A DNA stretch of 64,000 nucleotides from Lindgomyces ingoldianus (lineage: Eukaryota; Ascomycota; Dothideomycetes; Pleosporales; Lindgomycetaceae): NCBI RefSeq assembly GCF_010093535.1, contig NW_022985187.1, positions 354,051-418,050 on the forward strand, given 5' to 3'. Under the pieces are notes generated by a model, which saw nothing but the letters and a program-made list of their open reading frames with translations, was not told where the DNA came from and searched no databases. Shown here in pieces: positions 59,704-64,000 of the stretch. The first letter of the stretch is position 1; every line of letters begins with the position of its first letter. Made by a program: the position numbers and the translations under genes.

Positions 59704-61618
59704 TTTGCTGGCCTTCGGAGCTTTGGTAGTGCGGGTGGAGTAAATTTTGTATTCATGGTTCCAAAGGTCGAGGTGTACGTTATGCTTGGCGCGTCCGGAC
59801 GCGACAGCCAATCAAATGCCACCCTCACCGGCTTTGTCCTAGGACACTTATGATTAAATCAACCACACCTGAGCAGCCACCATGACCTAATGCTTGTAGT
59901 GCTCCTCCCCAGCTTTTCGAGACTTGCAAAGAGGATAGCGAAGTGAGATAATACGGGACGCAGAAGCGGGCATATGAAGCGTTTCGCCGGCCTCCATCTT
60001 GTGCTAGTCACTTTTCAATTTCTACCAGTCTCAACCGAGAGTGTAATCGGACATTTATCTACCAGCCTTCTGCCTGAGGCCACAGCGAATATCTGTCCAA
60101 CAATTACTGGGCCAGGGCAGCCACGTGCAGGCCTTTATCGGTCAACTGCGTATCGCTGGCGACCTCAACGCGACCTCCTCAACTTAACCCACCCATCCTC
60201 GACCGGACGCCTATCTCACTCTTCATCAAGATGGACGCATGCATCTCTAGCCCTTCGTTGGTCCCACGTGTGAACAGTATCCCTGTCTAGGCGCACTGCA
60301 TGTGATGCGAACTCATCACTAATGAACCGGGCCCTGCGTTTTTGCCAACATCAAAAAGAAGTCGGTGATGCTGTGGCACCTTCCTAACGAATCCTGATCG
60401 TTTGACCGAGCTCCAAAATCCACGGCGCGCAACAAGGTAAAAGAGCTCTCGAGTGAATACGAGCGCCTTCGAGCTCGAGACTCCCACGGTCATCGAAGCA
60501 TATTCCAAATTCGCAATCAGACGTCATAATTTGCGGAACATTTATCACCCCAAGGGGCTTTCCATTATAGAAATGTGCCGACTTTCCTTGGTCACGTTTC
60601 CGGAGCAAAAAGCCACACAGCTCCACCTGGTCTTGTTCTGGAGCTTTGAGAAGCAAGAAGCTTCCTTCAGCGCGGTCAAAGAGCCTAGCGTGTCCACTGA
60701 AAGCAAAACGACATCTTTGCAATCAAGCACGCCATTGTGCAGACCAGTCTTTTCATTGGCCAGTTGTGGAGCCGTGTCGTCGCGTCCAAAGTCCCCCGTG
60801 GTTGCCAAGCTGATAATCCCTGTCGCCTCAGCCGAGCATCCCTGCGATCCCGTAGTTTGGGCGCTCTTTGTCTCAATTCCGGCAGCGCGGTGTAGGACAT
60901 GGACAGATGCTCCCTTCCACTCCAATTCGTACCTCCGCCCCCCAGCACATCAAGAATTTCGTCTTATTATGTTACCTGTCAAACTCTGCTGCTTGGAAAT
61001 GTTCTGCTTGTCCCAATTAAAGTTCCTTTTCCACACTGTTCTTAGCACACCTCTTGCCGTCAGTCTCCAAGACTGCTCCGGCCCTGCCATCTTTTCTGCA
61101 CTTTGCTCTTACGCAAGATCCCTTGACTACAAATTTCGTTTCCGCACTTAGCGGTCTGGCGTCACGCAATATCTGTTACTTATCAACCAATTTGGGGTGA
61201 TTTCTGGTCTGTCCATTCATCGTCTGCTCCGCTTGCAAACGCCATCAACAGGGCAGCCTAGCTCCACTCCCAGCCCTCCACCCCTCGTAACTGTGGCTGC
61301 TGCTGCCCTTCAAGGCCCAAGCCCAGGCCAACCGCCTCTCAAATAGTACGGTTCGTGGGCGGAATTACCAAAAAGCAATCTACATTTATTCACACGCGGG
61401 GGAGATCAGTGCAGCTCGCTGTCTATAAATCCCAAGGACCTGGATGTAACCTGTGGAAGCTTGTTGAAGCTTGTTGGCACCTGTCAGGCCACTGCAAGTG
61501 AAGGGGTAAGAACGCACGTGGACTTCCTTCCGGGACTGGACAGTGTCTGACCAACCCTCCAATCCCTGCCAGAAACCTTTCTGGCTATATACACTTTAAC
61601 AACAACTTTTCCCTTATC
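59704..61618. promoter_or_regulatory. Divergent region BUB2 / sulfate permease
   Basis: A 1.9-kb interval holding both promoters. A 99-codon + frame from ATG 59974 starts with a signal-peptide-like stretch (MKRFAGLHLVLVTFQFLPVS) but the rest is low-complexity and unsupported; overlapping frames at 60384-61151 on both strands are also unsupported. A TATATA sequence lies at about 61586-61591, about 28 nt before the permease ATG. I could not find a clear sulfur-regulator (CYS3/MetR) site. Confidence 0.45.
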
Positions 61619-64000
61619 ATGACTTCAACAAGGACCAAAGTTGGCCATGGCCTTGCCAAAGTCTTAGGCATCGACCTACACTACCGCAACGAAACTGGCT
61701 CCGAGCGTGTCACTCGAGGAGAATCAGTCTTCTCGGTCTCATCTGCAGATACATATGTCGAACAAGAGCCTACCACCCTAGAATGGCTTCAGGATATTAC
61801 TCCCTCCGGCCATGACGTCGCGCAGTACTTCATCCGGCTGTTCCCCTTCCTTCAATGGATCACTCGCTACAACGCCCAATGGCTCATCGGAGATCTTGTC
61901 GCGGGTATGTTTCCCGCCACCTTCATACATCATGTAAGAAAGCTAAGAGTGCGTAGGTATCACCGTTGGTGCCGTCGTCGTGCCACAGAGCATGGCCTAT
62001 GCAAAGCTCGCCCAACTTCCCGTTGAGTTCGGGCTCTACTCATCATTCATGGGAGTTCTGATTTACTGGTTCTTCGCCACGTCCAAAGACATTACCATTG
62101 GCGTAAGTAGCGGCTCAGAATATAACCTGCGTCCACCATTAACAACTCTTGTAGCCCGTCGCGGTTCTATCAACTGTCACCGGAAATGTTGTCATTGAAG
62201 CGTCCAAGAAACTCCCGGGCGTCTCGAAGGATATCATCGCTTCAGCCCTAGCCATCATTGCTGGCTCTATCGTACTCTTTCTCGGCCTGGCACGACTTGG
62301 GTGGATTGTAGAATTCATCACACTGGCAGCCATCAGTGCATTCATGACTGGGTCTGCCCTCAATATCGCCGTGGGTCAAGTGCCGACGCTTATGGGCATC
62401 ACTGGTTTCTCGACTCGTGAATCCACTTACAAGGTAGTCATAAACATCTTGAAGCACCTTGGGCGATCGAACATGAATGCCGCTGTTGGACTCACGGCCC
62501 TATTCTTGCTGTACCTCATCCGCATGACATGCAACTTCCTGGCCAAGAGATACCCGAACAGGAGGAAGATGTTCTTTTTTATCAGCACTCTACGAACTGC
62601 TTTCGTTATCTTGCTCTATGTCTTGATCAGCTACTTGGCTAATAGGCATCATCGGAAGCATCCCAAGTTCAGCATTCTTGGCAGCGTCCCGCGAGGTATA
62701 GCATGAAGTCTTCGATAGCGATCATCTTCTAACATTGTCTTAGGTTTCAAACATGCCCGAGCTCCCCCAATCACCACAAATATACTCTCAGCCTTTGCTT
62801 CTGAGCTACCCTCAACTGTCATTGTCCTTTTAATTGAACACATATCAATTTCGAAGTCCTTTGGAAGAGTCAACAACTATACCATTGATCCTTCTCAAGA
62901 ATTGGTCGCTATTGGCGTTACCAACGTTTTGGGGCCGATGCTTGGCGCTTACCCCGCCACTGGGTCCTTCTCCAGAACCGCTATCAAGTCAAAGGCTGGT
63001 GTGCGGACTCCATTTGCAGGTGTCATTACAGCTATCGTGGTTTTGCTCGCCATCTATGCTCTTCCAGCTATGTTCTTCTACATTCCAAACGCTGCCCTTG
63101 CCGCCGTCATTATACATGCTGTCGGAGACCTGATTACACCACCAAATACTGTGTACCAATTTTGGAGGATATCGCCTCTAGAAGTGCCTATTTTCTTTGC
63201 TGGGGTGTTTGTAACAGTCTTCAGCAGCATTGAGAACGGAATCTACACGACTGTCTCAGCTTCGGCAGCCATGTTCTTATTCCGCGCTTTTAAAGCCAAG
63301 GGTCGCTTCCTAGGAAGAGCTAAAATCCACTCCGTTATTGGGGATCATCTCCTTAATCCCACGAACGATACCAAAGAGGGTGGTGGGATCACTACGCGAA
63401 AGTCTCCATCTGAAGGAGAAGACTCGGTCAGGAATGTCTTCTTGCCAATCGGCCATCATGATGGTTCCAATCCGCAAATTGATCTGGAGGATCCATACCC
63501 CGGCATTTTCATCTATCGATTTTCTGAGGGCTTCAACTATCCAAATGCGAACCAATATCTTGATCAATTGGTCGACACCATCTTTAAGAAGACTCGCCGC
63601 ACGAACCCTGCTACATATGGCAAACCTGGAGTGAGTGCTTCCTTCTACTGTTAATATGCATCGAGCTCATTGAATTAGGATCGGCCATGGAACGACCCCG
63701 GCCCACGCCGCGGCAAGGAAGTTGACCCAACTGATCACCGTCCTACATTGAAAGCTGTCATTCTCGACTTCTCTTCAGTCAACAATGTCGACATCACCTC
63801 AGTCCAGAATCTCATTGACGTCCGCAACCAACTCGATCGGTATGCGGCTCCCGATACCGTGGACTGGCACTTCTGCTGCATCAACAACCGATGGACAAAG
63901 CGTGCGCTTGCGGCCGCCGGCTTCGGATACTACTCCCCAGATCCACTTGACTCGGGTGTCCATAGATGGAAACCTATCTTTAGCGTGGCCGAGATTGGTG
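61619..64000 (+). CDS. Sulfate permease (SulP/SLC26), 3' end beyond window
   Basis: High-affinity sulfate/proton symporter of the plasma membrane (yeast Sul1/Sul2, Neurospora cys-14 type). Exons 61619-61904, 61957-62102, 62155-62695, 62744-63630 and 63679-beyond 64000; introns 52, 52, 48 and 48 nt, all with standard ends and in frame. 727 residues are visible. The N-terminus is cytosolic; the SulP core starts at YFIRLFPFLQWITRYNAQWL and ITVGAVVVPQSMAYAKLAQLP, with later blocks NVLGPMLGAYPATGSFSRTA and IPNAALAAVIIHAVGDLI. The STAS domain begins near LKAVILDFSSVNNVDITSVQ and continues to the edge. Fungal proteins of this type are about 820-860 aa, so some 100 residues are missing. Usually induced by sulfur limitation, but no site was identified here. 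Confidence 0.94.

Overview
This window is nuclear DNA of a filamentous ascomycete (Pezizomycotina; I cannot fix the class from sequence alone). The evidence is the gene content (class IV chitin synthase, SKT5, Kex2, RTC4, SAS4, SEC20 and BUB2 homologues), introns mostly of 47-80 nt with GTA/GTG donors and CTAAC/CTGAC branch sites, roughly one gene per 3-4 kb, and a DNA transposon whose stop codons look like RIP (CpA to TpA) mutations. A run of Ns at 53133-53757 shows that this is a draft assembly.

Layout. 0-11 kb: a SAS4-domain chromatin protein (+) converging on a very large PhoD-type phosphohydrolase (-). 11-18 kb: three tandem + genes, the Kex2 proprotein convertase, the RCL1 rRNA-processing factor and an RTC4-domain protein. 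18-22 kb: a gene desert. 22-28 kb: the SNARE SEC20 (-), divergent from a tiny intron-split gene for mitoribosomal protein mL53 (+), then inorganic pyrophosphatase (-) and an unrecognised 665-aa protein (-). 30-35 kb: a six-exon glycine-rich RRM protein (+) and a membrane-anchored TAP-like serine peptidase (+). 36-44 kb: a WD40 protein (-) and a class IV chitin synthase (-). 46-54 kb: the chitin synthase activator SKT5/CHS4 (+), an ARO8-like aminotransferase (+), the oligosaccharyltransferase subunit OST2/DAD1 (-), and a TMEM14-family gene (+) whose second intron has been invaded by a Tc1/mariner-like element. 54-58.5 kb: a second gene desert. 58.5-64 kb: the spindle-checkpoint GAP BUB2 (-) and a sulfate permease (+) that runs off the end of the window.

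How the genes work together. Most are unrelated housekeeping genes. The exception is the divergent chitin synthase / SKT5 pair: in yeast Chs3 needs Chs4/Skt5 for activity and localisation, so this head-to-head pair puts an enzyme and its regulator on either side of one 2.56-kb intergenic region. SEC20, OST2 and Kex2 all act in the secretory pathway but are not clustered.

No wholly new gene system is evident. The most distinctive observation is that the Tc1/mariner element sits exactly at the TA of the 5' splice donor of TMEM14 intron 2, so that the element's own terminus now supplies part of the donor. Other points of note are a possible GC-AG intron in BUB2, a TMEM14 first coding exon consisting only of ATG, a 36-nt frame-preserving exon in the RNA-binding protein gene, and an in-frame, presequence-like extension upstream of the pyrophosphatase. 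Exon structures were built by hand from splice signals, reading frame and family knowledge; no alignment or transcript data were available.
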